A stretch of 32,010 nucleotides of DNA from CAZPMT01 sp964587655 (lineage in GTDB: Bacteria; Hydrogenedentota; Hydrogenedentia; Hydrogenedentales; SLHB01), in contig CAZPMT010000057.1 of NCBI GenBank assembly GCA_964587655.1, positions 1-32,010 of the forward strand. Reading direction: 5' to 3'. Below, in pieces: positions 15,944-23,335 of the stretch. The number at the start of each line of letters is the position of its first letter. Position 1 is the first letter of the stretch. The notes beneath the pieces are model-generated. The model saw nothing but the letters and a program-made list of their open reading frames with translations. It was not told where the DNA came from and searched no databases. The position numbers and the translations under genes were made by a program.

Positions 15944-17124
15944 GCGATCCCGATCTCCTCGTCGGTGAGATAGCACGCCGGGTCCGGCGCCCAAACGTCG
16001 CCCGTGACAGCTTCGGCGCGCACGCGGAAGTTGCCTGCGCAGATGCCCAGCCATTTGCACCGGGCGCAGCGGCCCGTGACGTAGTTCTTCTTCTCTTTCA
16101 GTTTCATCAGGAACTCGTTGTTCGGATCCGTCCAGATGTCTCCGAAGTCGCGCTCGCGCACGTTGCCCAAAGACAGATGCCGCCAGAATTGGTCCGGGTG
16201 AACGGTGCCGTCCCACGACACGCACGCGATGCCGCGTCCGCTCGAGTTTCCTTCATTGAACTGGAGGAGTTCCATCACCTGCTTGGCGCGTTCCGTATTC
16301 TCGCGAAGCATACGGAGATAGAGGTAGACGCCGTCGGCATGATTGTCCACCGTGAGAACTTCCTTCGGATATCCGCGCGCGTGAAGGTCCGCGGTCAGGT
16401 CGATGATTTGATAGACGACCTTCCGCGCCTCGTCATGGCTGAGATCCTCTTCAATGAGGGCGCTGCCGCGTCCCGCGTAGACCAGATGATAGAAACAGAC
16501 GCGGGGGATGTTTTCCTCCTCGATAATGCGGAAGATGGCGGGAATCTCGGCCGCGTTGAGGCGGTTGATCGTGAACCGAAGGCCAACCTTGAGTCCTGCT
16601 GCCTGGCAGTTGCGGATGCCGTCCATGGCCCGCGAAAAAGCGCCTTCGACGCCGCGGAAGCGGTCGTTGACCTCCTCCGTGCCGTCCAGGCTTACCCCCA
16701 CGTATGACAGGTTGAAATCCTTCAAGCGTCCGGCGACGTCCGGCGAGATCAGCGTGCCGTTGGTGCTGATGACGGCGCGCAGGCCGTTCTGAGTCGCATG
16801 TTGGATCAGTTCAAAGAGGTCCTTGCGAATCAACGGCTCGCCGCCGCTGAACAGGATCACGGGCGCGCCGAAACGGGCCAGCGACTCGATCAGGCGTTTG
16901 CCTTCATCGGTGGTCATTTCGCCTTCGTAGAACATGTTCTGCGACTGCGAGTAGCAGTGCACGCACTTGAGGTTGCAGCGCCGCGTGCAATTCCAGACAA
17001 CGACGGGCTTCTTGTCCTCGCTGAACTGGAGCAAGTGGCTGGGAAGAGCGCCCGCCTTGCGCCCATAACGGAGCGCGTCGCTAGGTTCCACCGTGCCGCA
17101 ATAGAGTTTACTGATGCCGATCAT
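15940..17124 (-). CDS. ahbC: AhbC, 12,18-didecarboxysiroheme deacetylase (radical SAM)
   Basis: AhbC removes the two acetate side chains of 12,18-didecarboxysiroheme to give Fe-coproporphyrin III. The 394-residue protein begins with the family-typical MIGISKLYCG, then EPSDALRYGR and PSHLLQFSEDKKPVVVWN. The radical SAM motif is CTRRCNLKCVHC (Cys50, Cys54, Cys57). VILFSGGEPLIRKDLF follows. A C-terminal cysteine set (CARCKWLGICAGN and PACYL) probably binds an additional cluster. It sits three bases after cobA-hemD and overlaps ahbAB by four bases. The N-terminal sequence separates it from NirJ and AhbD. Confidence 0.9.
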   Translation of the reverse strand: MIGISKLYCGTVEPSDALRYGRKAGALPSHLLQFSEDKKPVVVWNCTRRCNLKCVHCYSQSQNMFYEGEMTTDEGKRLIESLARFGAPVILFSGGEPLIRKDLFELIQHATQNGLRAVISTNGTLISPDVAGRLKDFNLSYVGVSLDGTEEVNDRFRGVEGAFSRAMDGIRNCQAAGLKVGLRFTINRLNAAEIPAIFRIIEEENIPRVCFYHLVYAGRGSALIEEDLSHDEARKVVYQIIDLTADLHARGYPKEVLTVDNHADGVYLYLRMLRENTERAKQVMELLQFNEGNSSGRGIACVSWDGTVHPDQFWRHLSLGNVRERDFGDIWTDPNNEFLMKLKEKKNYVTGRCARCKWLGICAGNFRVRAEAVTGDVWAPDPACYLTDEEIGIA

Positions 17125-17127
17125 GGT

Positions 17128-18678
17128 CTATTCTTCTTTCCTTAAATGTTCAGCAACGGCCGCGGTCAGACTCGGTATCGTCGACTCGGCGGCGGTTACT
17201 GAGATTGTGATTCCAGCTTCTTCAAGCGTATTTGAGGTTATCGGCCCGATACTCGCCGCGCGCACGTGCGGGAGGACGGCGCCCCTGCGTTCCGGCGGGA
17301 TTCCCTCGACGAAATTGCGGACCGTCGAGGAACTCGTGAACGTGATGAGGTCGACGTCATCACGTTCGAGCCGGTCCAGAAGTCCTTCCGGCAGCGCGGT
17401 TTCATTGACGGTGCGATACGCGGGCACTTCGAGGACCTCCGCGCCACGCGCGCGCAATCCGTCGGCGAGCTCGATGCGCGCGATGTCGGCGCGCGGTAAG
17501 AGAAATGTCTGGCCTTTGACGGGTCCCGTCTTGTCGAACGCGTCCAGCAGCGCCTCAGCGACGAACTTTTCGGGCAGCAAATCCGGGATCAGGCCGCGTT
17601 CTCGAAGCCGGTCAGCCGTTGCCGGGCCGATGACGGCTATGCGGACGTTCGCCAGAGCGCGGATGTCGAGGTTTTCGAGCGCCAGCGATTCCAGAAATGC
17701 GTCAACGCCGTTGACGCTTGTGAAAACGATCCAGTTCACGTTACTGAGGGCGCGGACGGCGGCGCGCATGGGTTCGGAATCGCCCATGCTCTCGACGCGG
17801 ATAGTGGGCGCGGAGATTACTTCCGCCCCGAGGGCTTCGAGAGCCGCGACAAGCCCAGAGGCCTGAGCGCGAGCGCGCGTCACCGCGATAGTGCGTCCGA
17901 ACAGGGGCTTGTTCTCAAACCAGTTCAGCCGGTCGCGGAACGAAACGACTTCGCCGACCACAATAAGCCCGGGCGGCGTGATTCCGGACGTTTCGACCTC
18001 CTGCTCGATGGTTTTCAGCGTCCCTGAAACGGAACGCTGGATGGGTAAAGTGCCGTTCGTGATGACTGCTACCGGAGTGCCCGGGTCGCGGCCGCCCGCG
18101 ATAAGCGAGCCGGCGATCTGCCCGATGTTGCGGATGCCCATCAGGAAGACCAGCGTTCCCGAAGTGGCCGCGATCTCGCTCCAGTCCAGGCTGCTCTCGG
18201 ACTTGGTGGGGTCTTCATGGCCGGTGATGATGCGAAGGGATGAGGTCATCGAGCGGTGCGTGACCGGAATGCCCGCATATGCTGGGACGGCCACCGCGGA
18301 AGTCACGCCTGGAACCACTTCGAAGGGCACCCCCTGTTCGTGACAACACAGCGCCTCCTCGCCACCACGGCCAAAAACGTAGGGGTCGCCGCCCTTCAGC
18401 CGGCAAACACGCTTGCCCTCCTGGGCCTTTCGACAGAGCAACAGGCTTATATCTTCCTGTTTCATCGCATGGTTTCCGGCGATCTTGCCCACGTAGATGC
18501 GTTCCGCATCGGGGCGTACATGCGCGAGCAGCGCCGGATTCGCGAGGTAATCGTATACAACGACGTCGGCTTCGACGATGCATTGCATGCCTTTGACCGT
18601 GATCAGGCCGGGGTCGCCGGGCCCCGCCCCGACAAGCCAAACCTTTCCGGTGGTACGAGTGGAAGAATCCTGTTCCAT
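17128..18678 (-). CDS. cobA-hemD: Uroporphyrinogen III methyltransferase / synthase fusion
   Basis: The 516-residue protein has two enzymes in one chain. Residues about 10-255 are SUMT/CobA, with VWLVGAGPGDPGLITVKG and CRLKGGDPYVFGRGGEEAL, which make precorrin-2 from uroporphyrinogen III with SAM. Residues about 258-515 are HemD, uroporphyrinogen III synthase, starting at FGRTIAVTRARAQASGLV. The pair lets the product of HemC be cyclised and then directed straight into the siroheme branch. It follows hemC by 17 bases and precedes ahbC by three. The fusion is known in several anaerobes. No residue loss is apparent. Confidence 0.94.
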   Translation of the reverse strand: MEQDSSTRTTGKVWLVGAGPGDPGLITVKGMQCIVEADVVVYDYLANPALLAHVRPDAERIYVGKIAGNHAMKQEDISLLLCRKAQEGKRVCRLKGGDPYVFGRGGEEALCCHEQGVPFEVVPGVTSAVAVPAYAGIPVTHRSMTSSLRIITGHEDPTKSESSLDWSEIAATSGTLVFLMGIRNIGQIAGSLIAGGRDPGTPVAVITNGTLPIQRSVSGTLKTIEQEVETSGITPPGLIVVGEVVSFRDRLNWFENKPLFGRTIAVTRARAQASGLVAALEALGAEVISAPTIRVESMGDSEPMRAAVRALSNVNWIVFTSVNGVDAFLESLALENLDIRALANVRIAVIGPATADRLRERGLIPDLLPEKFVAEALLDAFDKTGPVKGQTFLLPRADIARIELADGLRARGAEVLEVPAYRTVNETALPEGLLDRLERDDVDLITFTSSSTVRNFVEGIPPERRGAVLPHVRAASIGPITSNTLEEAGITISVTAAESTIPSLTAAVAEHLRKEE

Positions 18679-18695
18679 TGCGTCCTCTGACTCGT

Positions 18696-19634
18696 CTATT
18701 CCTGTGTGCGAAGTTCTCTCAGGATCTCAGCGCCGCCGTGTGCAAGAAGAAAATCGCCTGTTTCCGTTCCCAACTGTTCAGCGTTGTCCGCGTTGCCGCA
18801 CCGATGATGACGCACCATCCTCGATCCGCTCAGGTCGGCGACAAAGGCGTCGAGTGTCAACGCTCCGTTTTCGATGAAGGCATAAGCTCCCATCGGTACG
18901 TGGCAGCCACCTTCCAGGCGGGCGAGCACGGCGCGTTCCGCGGCGACGGCACACCGGGTAATCGCATGATCAAGATGCCTCGCAAGATCCTGGACTTCGT
19001 CAGGACGCGTCGCAATACCGAGCGCGCCTTGTCCCGGAGCGGAGAGCCAAGCGGGCGGCTCCAACACTTCTGTGACTTCATGCGCCAAGCCTAGTCGTTT
19101 AACACCCGCAAGCGCGAGGATTATTCCGTGTAAGTTCTTCGACTCCTTCAATGTACGCAGGCGGGTGTCGATGTTGCCGCGGAGATCCGTCAGTTGAATA
19201 TCCGGACGCAGCGCCAGGATTTGGGCGCGGCGGCGGAGACTTCCGGTGGCGACGCACGTCCCCGCGGGCAGGTCGCCGAACCGCTGGCCGTCTTTCCCGA
19301 TGAACGCGTCCCGGGGATCTTCGCGTTCCGGGATGGCCGCCAACACTATACCCTCGACGGCGGCGGTCGGGATATCCTTGAGAGAATGGACCACCAAGTC
19401 GACCCGTCCGTCGAGCAGAGCGCGGTCCAGTTCCTTCGTGAACAAGCCCTTGTCGCCGATCTTGGCCAGGGGAACGTCCTGGATGCGGTCGCCAGTGGTC
19501 TTGATAGTCTCGATTGTGATGCTCATGCCGGGGAAACACTCCGTCAGCCGGCCGGCGACCCAGTGGGCCTGCCAAAGGGCAAGCTTGCTGCCACGGCTGC
19601 CGATGCGTAGTGTCTTAAGCACCGTGTTCTCCAT
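18696..19634 (-). CDS. hemC: Porphobilinogen deaminase (hydroxymethylbilane synthase)
   Basis: HemC polymerises four porphobilinogens into hydroxymethylbilane. The 312-residue protein has LRIGSRGSKLALWQAH, VVHSLKDIPT and DPRDAF, which are typical. The dipyrromethane cofactor cysteine is Cys244 in RLEGGCHVPMGAYA. The ATG at 19634 has AGGA directly against it, which is a poor spacing. A GTG four codons later (19622) has GGAG six bases upstream and may be the true start. It lies 17 bases before cobA-hemD. Upstream is the paired hairpin element at 19663-19772. Confidence 0.95.
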   Translation of the reverse strand: MENTVLKTLRIGSRGSKLALWQAHWVAGRLTECFPGMSITIETIKTTGDRIQDVPLAKIGDKGLFTKELDRALLDGRVDLVVHSLKDIPTAAVEGIVLAAIPEREDPRDAFIGKDGQRFGDLPAGTCVATGSLRRRAQILALRPDIQLTDLRGNIDTRLRTLKESKNLHGIILALAGVKRLGLAHEVTEVLEPPAWLSAPGQGALGIATRPDEVQDLARHLDHAITRCAVAAERAVLARLEGGCHVPMGAYAFIENGALTLDAFVADLSGSRMVRHHRCGNADNAEQLGTETGDFLLAHGGAEILRELRTQE

Positions 19635-19662
19635 TCCTGATTGGTAAGGTCTTGGCGCTCAG

Positions 19663-19772
19663 TAGGGCCGGTTTTTCCAAAACCGGCCCAGAGTTCGTCT
19701 CGAACCCAGTTTTCGCTGAAGACATCGAGCCAACGACGCAGTTCTGGGGCGGTTTTGGAAAAACCGCCCCTA
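19663..19772. repeat. Paired hairpin element, GGCCGGTTTT type
   Basis: Two 11-bp-stem hairpins sit in inverted orientation. The first is 19665-19689 (stem GGGCCGGTTTT, loop TCC). The second is 19745-19769 (stem GGGGCGGTTTT, loop GGA). They are flanked by TAG and CTA ends and separated by 55 bases. The element can fold either as two hairpins or as one long one. It fills part of the gap before hemC and separates it from the unrelated 215-aa gene. Confidence 0.8.
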
Positions 19773-19875
19773 CTTTTCTGACACGCTCAAACCAGTGCAT
19801 ACCGAAGGCAGCTTTTCCTGCTTTCCTGATTTCCAGATTCATCACACCACTTTCCAAACCGACTGCACGCTATTC

Positions 19876-20523
19876 TCATGCCGTTGCCCCCGAAGTGCGC
19901 AACAGATATTGGTCAAGATACTTGACTGACGGCTCTAGCCCAGAATCACAGGCCTGGTGGTAAAGCTGCCAGAAGCGGGAAGCATACTTTGCGTAGCAGT
20001 CGTCAACGTGTTTGGGCAGATCGGGCAGCCAAAACGAGTTCCGCCAGTGGACCAATCTCCGCAGTGCCGCGTCAGCGTAGCTGTCGATGATCGGTACGGC
20101 CGGGCAATGAAAGTGCATGTACTTCGAAGCGAAGGACCGGGGCGACTGGTTCGGTCGCAGCACCGGCCGGATCAGTGCGATGAACTGCCCGTGGACGGCA
20201 ACGATGGTGCTCAGTTTTCCCGGGTCAAGAGGCAGTTTGACCTGTCGTAGCTGGGTAAAGAGGGCATCGGCCTTCCCTGCGCGTTTGTGCAGGTGCTGCG
20301 CCAGCTTAGACATGCTGCCGCCTTGCTTGCCGTCGCTGGGGATCATGCTTTCGATGCGCGTGGCATATGTCCGTCCGATGATCCACAGCTTGGCATTCAC
20401 CTGGCCCCGATCTCCGTGGCCTGGAAAGCGCTGGCAGAGGTCATACAATACCTCGTCCGTTGCCCGCCATTTGCCTTTGTAGTCTTCTGCGGCAATGCGG
20501 TAATCGCTAGCGGCAAAAGTCAC
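19876..20523 (-). CDS. Unknown protein, probable insertion in the heme cluster
   Basis: I do not assign a function. The 215-residue protein has a conserved look: DYKGKWRATDEVLYDLCQRF, VNAKLWIIGRTYATRIE, FASKYMHFHCPAVPIIDSYAD and YHQACDSGLEPSVKYLDQYL. These resemble uncharacterised proteins scattered across bacteria, some near defence or mobile genes, but I cannot name the family. I chose the GTG at 20523 because AAGGAG lies eight bases upstream. ATG 20556 and TTG 20571 are in frame. It sits between precorrin-2 dehydrogenase and hemC, which elsewhere adjoin, and next to a paired hairpin element. Gene content suggests a later arrival; this is inference. Confidence 0.6.
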   Translation of the reverse strand: MTFAASDYRIAAEDYKGKWRATDEVLYDLCQRFPGHGDRGQVNAKLWIIGRTYATRIESMIPSDGKQGGSMSKLAQHLHKRAGKADALFTQLRQVKLPLDPGKLSTIVAVHGQFIALIRPVLRPNQSPRSFASKYMHFHCPAVPIIDSYADAALRRLVHWRNSFWLPDLPKHVDDCYAKYASRFWQLYHQACDSGLEPSVKYLDQYLLRTSGATA

Positions 20524-20643
20524 TTGACGTACTCCTTGGTGTTTCCGTTCTCCCATGAGATCAGAACGCAATTCAATCAGCTACATCCTCGGCTCTCTAC
20601 CGTACAATCTTCGTCTAGGTTGCCATTCTTCTTAATCAATACA

Positions 20644-21282
20644 CTAGGTACAGAATTTCGATAAGCACTCGCCTAGCGCGCTTTCGGCTTCCTCGCGCTT
20701 GCCCTCGGCCAACAAGTCGAACACGGGCAATTCGAGAAAGGCATTCTCCGCTTCAGCGCGCCGGCGTGGGTCGGCGATACGTGCTTTGACTTGCTCGCGG
20801 AAACGGGTGAGAAGCTCCAGATAGGCCTGATATTCGGGACCGAACTGCGCTTCCAGGGCGATGCGGAGTTTCTTGGCCAACGCTGGAAACGCGCCGCCGG
20901 TGGAGATGGCAATCTGGAGGTCGCCGCGTTCGAAGCTCGAGGGGACATAGAAATCGCACAGGTCGGGCACGTCAACGACGTTGACGAGCACGCCGATGGC
21001 GCGGCCCGCTTCGACAACTGCTTTGTTGACGCTCCGAAGACTTGTGGCGGCGATTGCAACCACTGCGCCGCGAATATCATCCGGTTCGAAGGCCCGCCGC
21101 ACAACGTCAATCTCCCCCGCCGAGGCGCGTTTCTCGAGATCGGGACACAGTTCGGGACTGACCACAAGGACTCGGGCGCCGCAATCGATCAGCGACTCCA
21201 CCTTGCGCGTGGCGACTTTGCCTCCGCCGATGACAACGCAGCGGCGGCCTTCAAGTTTCAGGAAAAGAGGATAGAGGGGCAT
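20644..21282 (-). CDS. Precorrin-2 dehydrogenase / possible sirohydrochlorin ferrochelatase
   Basis: The 212-residue protein matches the N-terminal half of CysG and yeast Met8p. MPLYPLFLKLEGRRCVVIGG with GKVATRK is the NAD-binding start, and VLVNVVDVPDLCDFYVPSSF with ISTGGAFPALAKKLR forms the active site. It oxidises precorrin-2 to sirohydrochlorin. The Asp in NVVD, catalytic in CysG and Met8p, is kept, so iron insertion to siroheme by the same protein is possible; no separate CbiX/SirB-type chelatase is in the window. I chose ATG 21282 because the family begins at MPLYP; the longer frame adds 22 unlikely residues. It is the first gene of the heme cluster on this strand. Confidence 0.9.
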   Translation of the reverse strand: MPLYPLFLKLEGRRCVVIGGGKVATRKVESLIDCGARVLVVSPELCPDLEKRASAGEIDVVRRAFEPDDIRGAVVAIAATSLRSVNKAVVEAGRAIGVLVNVVDVPDLCDFYVPSSFERGDLQIAISTGGAFPALAKKLRIALEAQFGPEYQAYLELLTRFREQVKARIADPRRRAEAENAFLELPVFDLLAEGKREEAESALGECLSKFCT

Positions 21283-21322
21283 TGCCTGCACCGGATTCCG
21301 TTTCGCGCCGAACACGAAGGGT

Positions 21323-21352
21323 ATTCTAGAATATGCGCCGGTATTCAAGCAA
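21323..21352 (-). promoter_or_regulatory. Putative promoter of the heme cluster
   Basis: On the minus strand TTGCTT (21347-21352) and TAGAAT (21323-21328) are separated by 18 bases. The predicted start lies about 34 bases before the precorrin-2 dehydrogenase ATG. The site lies just after the stop of the 121-residue gene at 21367. Confidence 0.45.
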
Positions 21353-21366
21353 GGCCCCGAATTGCG

Positions 21367-21732
21367 TCACAATAGATCCACTCGAAATGGCTTCGTTGCG
21401 TCACATAAGAAAACTAGATGCACCATGATCTCACGCGGGAGAGCGCATCCCACTGTCTTTGGCTTACCCCACTCATTCAACATTCGGACCTCAACGAAGG
21501 TCGGCACAAACATTGACACGAATACGCTTCCGGAACGCCGGTCGCGAATCGCACTCTGTCCCTCCCTGAAGTGGGATCCCTCCGTTTGCCACCATGACCT
21601 GAGGTCTTCCGCTTCTCGAAGTAGCATCTTCCAAGAACGGTATGAGCCTTCCTGCGAACTGCCGTAGTAACGCAGTTCAAGCTGGTCTTCGCCAATTCGC
21701 TCGATTTCCACGTTTGCCTTCTGCTTATGCAT
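21367..21732 (-). CDS. Unknown 121-residue protein coupled to the chorismate-synthase-like gene
   Basis: I do not recognise this family. The protein is soluble, without signal or membrane segment. It has a charged N-terminal half (VEIERIGEDQLELRYYGSSQ, SYRSWKMLLREAEDLRSWW) and a more hydrophobic C-terminal half (SVFVSMFVPTFVEVRML, EIMVHLVFLCD). GGAGG lies six bases before its ATG, inside the preceding 34-codon frame, and it overlaps that frame by eight bases. The order chorismate-synthase-like, 34 aa, 121 aa suggests one transcript. A role as partner or accessory factor of the enzyme is inference. Confidence 0.6.
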   Translation of the reverse strand: MHKQKANVEIERIGEDQLELRYYGSSQEGSYRSWKMLLREAEDLRSWWQTEGSHFREGQSAIRDRRSGSVFVSMFVPTFVEVRMLNEWGKPKTVGCALPREIMVHLVFLCDATKPFRVDLL

Positions 21733-21829
21733 GCGTATCCTCCATGACCTCCACGTCGGCGTGCTCGACTACCTTGGCCATCCCCTCGGGGTCCAGGAAC
21801 ACGGCCGGTGTTGTGCGAGGCGTAGACAT
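21725..21829 (-). CDS. Small 34-residue ORF linking two genes
   Basis: ATG 21829 lies one base after the stop of the chorismate-synthase-like gene and the frame ends in TAA at 21725-21727. It begins MSTPRTTPAVFLDPEGMAKV and ends EVMEDTHA. Its last codons overlap the start of the 121-residue gene by eight bases. The tight packing at both ends supports real translation or a coupling leader. No ribosome binding site stronger than GCGGCAAG is seen. Function unknown. Confidence 0.45.
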   Translation of the reverse strand: MSTPRTTPAVFLDPEGMAKVVEHADVEVMEDTHA

Positions 21830-21830
21830 G

Positions 21831-23171
21831 TCACTTGCCGCAGGACGCGACCCTCTCCTTAATGGCCTGGTAACCGTAGTGGGCCATCAGATGGTCCAAC
21901 AGCACCAAGGCAGTGTAGTTCTCCGCCACCGGCCATATGCGTCCCACGATGGTGGGGTCACGCCGTGTGATGGCGGCAAGGTTCGTGTTTTCGAGGGTGT
22001 ACTTATCAATGGTCTTCTGGGGCTTGTCAATGGTAGGCGTCGGCTTGACGGCCAAGCGAACGACGATCGGTTGTCCTGTGGACAGTCCGCCGGTAATACC
22101 TCCGGCGTTATTGGACAGGAAAACCACCTTGTCTCCCTCGCTGCGCATAGCGTCATTGGACTGGATGCCGGTCATGTCTTTCACGGCAAAACCCGCGCCG
22201 ATTTCCACGCCCTTGACGGCTCCGATACCGAGCATCCTTCCCAACTCGGCGTCCAGCTTGTCGAATACCGGCTCTCCGAGCCCGGTCGGCACGTTCAGGG
22301 CCACGACCTCGATTACGCCACCGGAAGAGTCGCCGGTGGCGGTGATGCGATTGGCTGCTTCGAGCATCGCTTGGGCGGCGTCCAAGTCCGGACAATTCAC
22401 GACATAATGGACACCGTACTTTTCACAGACTGCATCATGGTCCATGTGAGGCGCCTTGGCCCGGATTTCGTCGATCTCGTCCTCGATCTGCTTGAAGACC
22501 GCCGCCTTCTCCAAGAATCGCATATCCATCGTCACCCGCTGCTTGACGTACACCTCTTGATAGAAGGGATCGTGGTCGCGCCTCATGCGCTTGTGGGCTT
22601 CCGTGGATGCCAAGACTTGATCGTGCGGGGCATCCGGACAGCGCACCCCCGCCATCTCTCGGATGAACGAAAAGACATCGATACCGAGGCACTTGAGCAC
22701 CTTCTTGGCGACATAGCCGGCCGCGACGATCGTGCACGTGTACCGGCCGCTGAAGATGCCCGCGCCGATCGCGTCATCCGCGGGACCATACTTCACAAAC
22801 GATGCATACGAAGCGTGCCCCGGTCGCGGCGTGCGGTTGGTGTCCTGGTACTGCTTGACATGGATGAAGTGCCGGTCGAGATTGGGTATCTGTATGGTCA
22901 GCGGTGTGCCATTGGTGTGATTCTTATTGCCGGCCCCGGCGATCGTGTCGGCTGCGTTCAGACCCGTGTAGATAATCGGCAGGTCCGGCTCCTTACGCGG
23001 GGACGATAACTCATCCGCGCCGGGTTTGCGCAGCAGCAGGTCGCCGTACACCTCTTGTTCGCTAAGCGGCATTCCAGGCGGAACGCCCTGAATGACGGAC
23101 ACAAGGCCCTCCTGATATGACCCGCCTGCAACGGTGACTTGAAAGAGCCTTCCCAAATGACAACCTACCAT
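21831..23171 (-). CDS. Chorismate synthase homologue with altered active site
   Basis: The 446-residue protein is clearly of the chorismate synthase (AroC) fold: QGVPPGMPLSEQEVY, RKPGADELSSPRKEPD, RPGHASYASFVKYG, VPTGLGEPVFDKLDAEL, AVKGVEIGAGFAV, SNNAGGITGGLSTGQPIVV and VLLDHLMAH all align. AroC normally makes chorismate from EPSP with reduced FMN. Here GESHG is GGSYQ at residues 16-20, so the first catalytic His is Tyr19. GGGRSSARET is GAGIFSGRYT (136-145), and GRHDP is TRRDP. The second catalytic His (His119) remains. About 60 extra residues lie between about 160 and 250. GAGGAG precedes the ATG. It may be a paralogue with a new reaction or a regulator; ordinary AroC activity is doubtful. 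It is followed by two small coupled genes. Confidence 0.85.
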   Translation of the reverse strand: MVGCHLGRLFQVTVAGGSYQEGLVSVIQGVPPGMPLSEQEVYGDLLLRKPGADELSSPRKEPDLPIIYTGLNAADTIAGAGNKNHTNGTPLTIQIPNLDRHFIHVKQYQDTNRTPRPGHASYASFVKYGPADDAIGAGIFSGRYTCTIVAAGYVAKKVLKCLGIDVFSFIREMAGVRCPDAPHDQVLASTEAHKRMRRDHDPFYQEVYVKQRVTMDMRFLEKAAVFKQIEDEIDEIRAKAPHMDHDAVCEKYGVHYVVNCPDLDAAQAMLEAANRITATGDSSGGVIEVVALNVPTGLGEPVFDKLDAELGRMLGIGAVKGVEIGAGFAVKDMTGIQSNDAMRSEGDKVVFLSNNAGGITGGLSTGQPIVVRLAVKPTPTIDKPQKTIDKYTLENTNLAAITRRDPTIVGRIWPVAENYTALVLLDHLMAHYGYQAIKERVASCGK

Positions 23172-23204
23172 GGCTATGTACTCCTCTTGTTTCAGGTAAT
23201 CCTG

Positions 23205-23268
23205 CTAACTTGTCAGAAGCCGCAACGCCTCAGTGTATTTCTGGGCGGTCCTACAAACGATTTCGTCC
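23205..23268 (-). pseudogene. purC: 64-bp copy of the purC 3' end
   Basis: These 64 bases match the last 64 bases of purC (27751-27814) at 60 positions and keep the same frame, reading DEIVCRTAQKYTEALRLLTS and a stop, against DEIVCKTAEKYAEALRLLTS in the real gene. There is no purC sequence further upstream. It lies between the first HEAT protein's stop and the chorismate-synthase-like start, so the HEAT block is bracketed by two copies in direct orientation. Confidence 0.85.
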
Positions 23269-23335
23269 ACCAGGCAGGCGACGATCGGGCCTGGCCAAGC
23301 GTTCGGGTGTCGCACTGTGTCGTATCATGACATTC

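Noticed and set aside
21642..23009. 455-codon open frame on the plus strand
   Set aside because: It is antisense to the AroC-like gene, which has clear homology; the frame is open because of GC-rich third positions.
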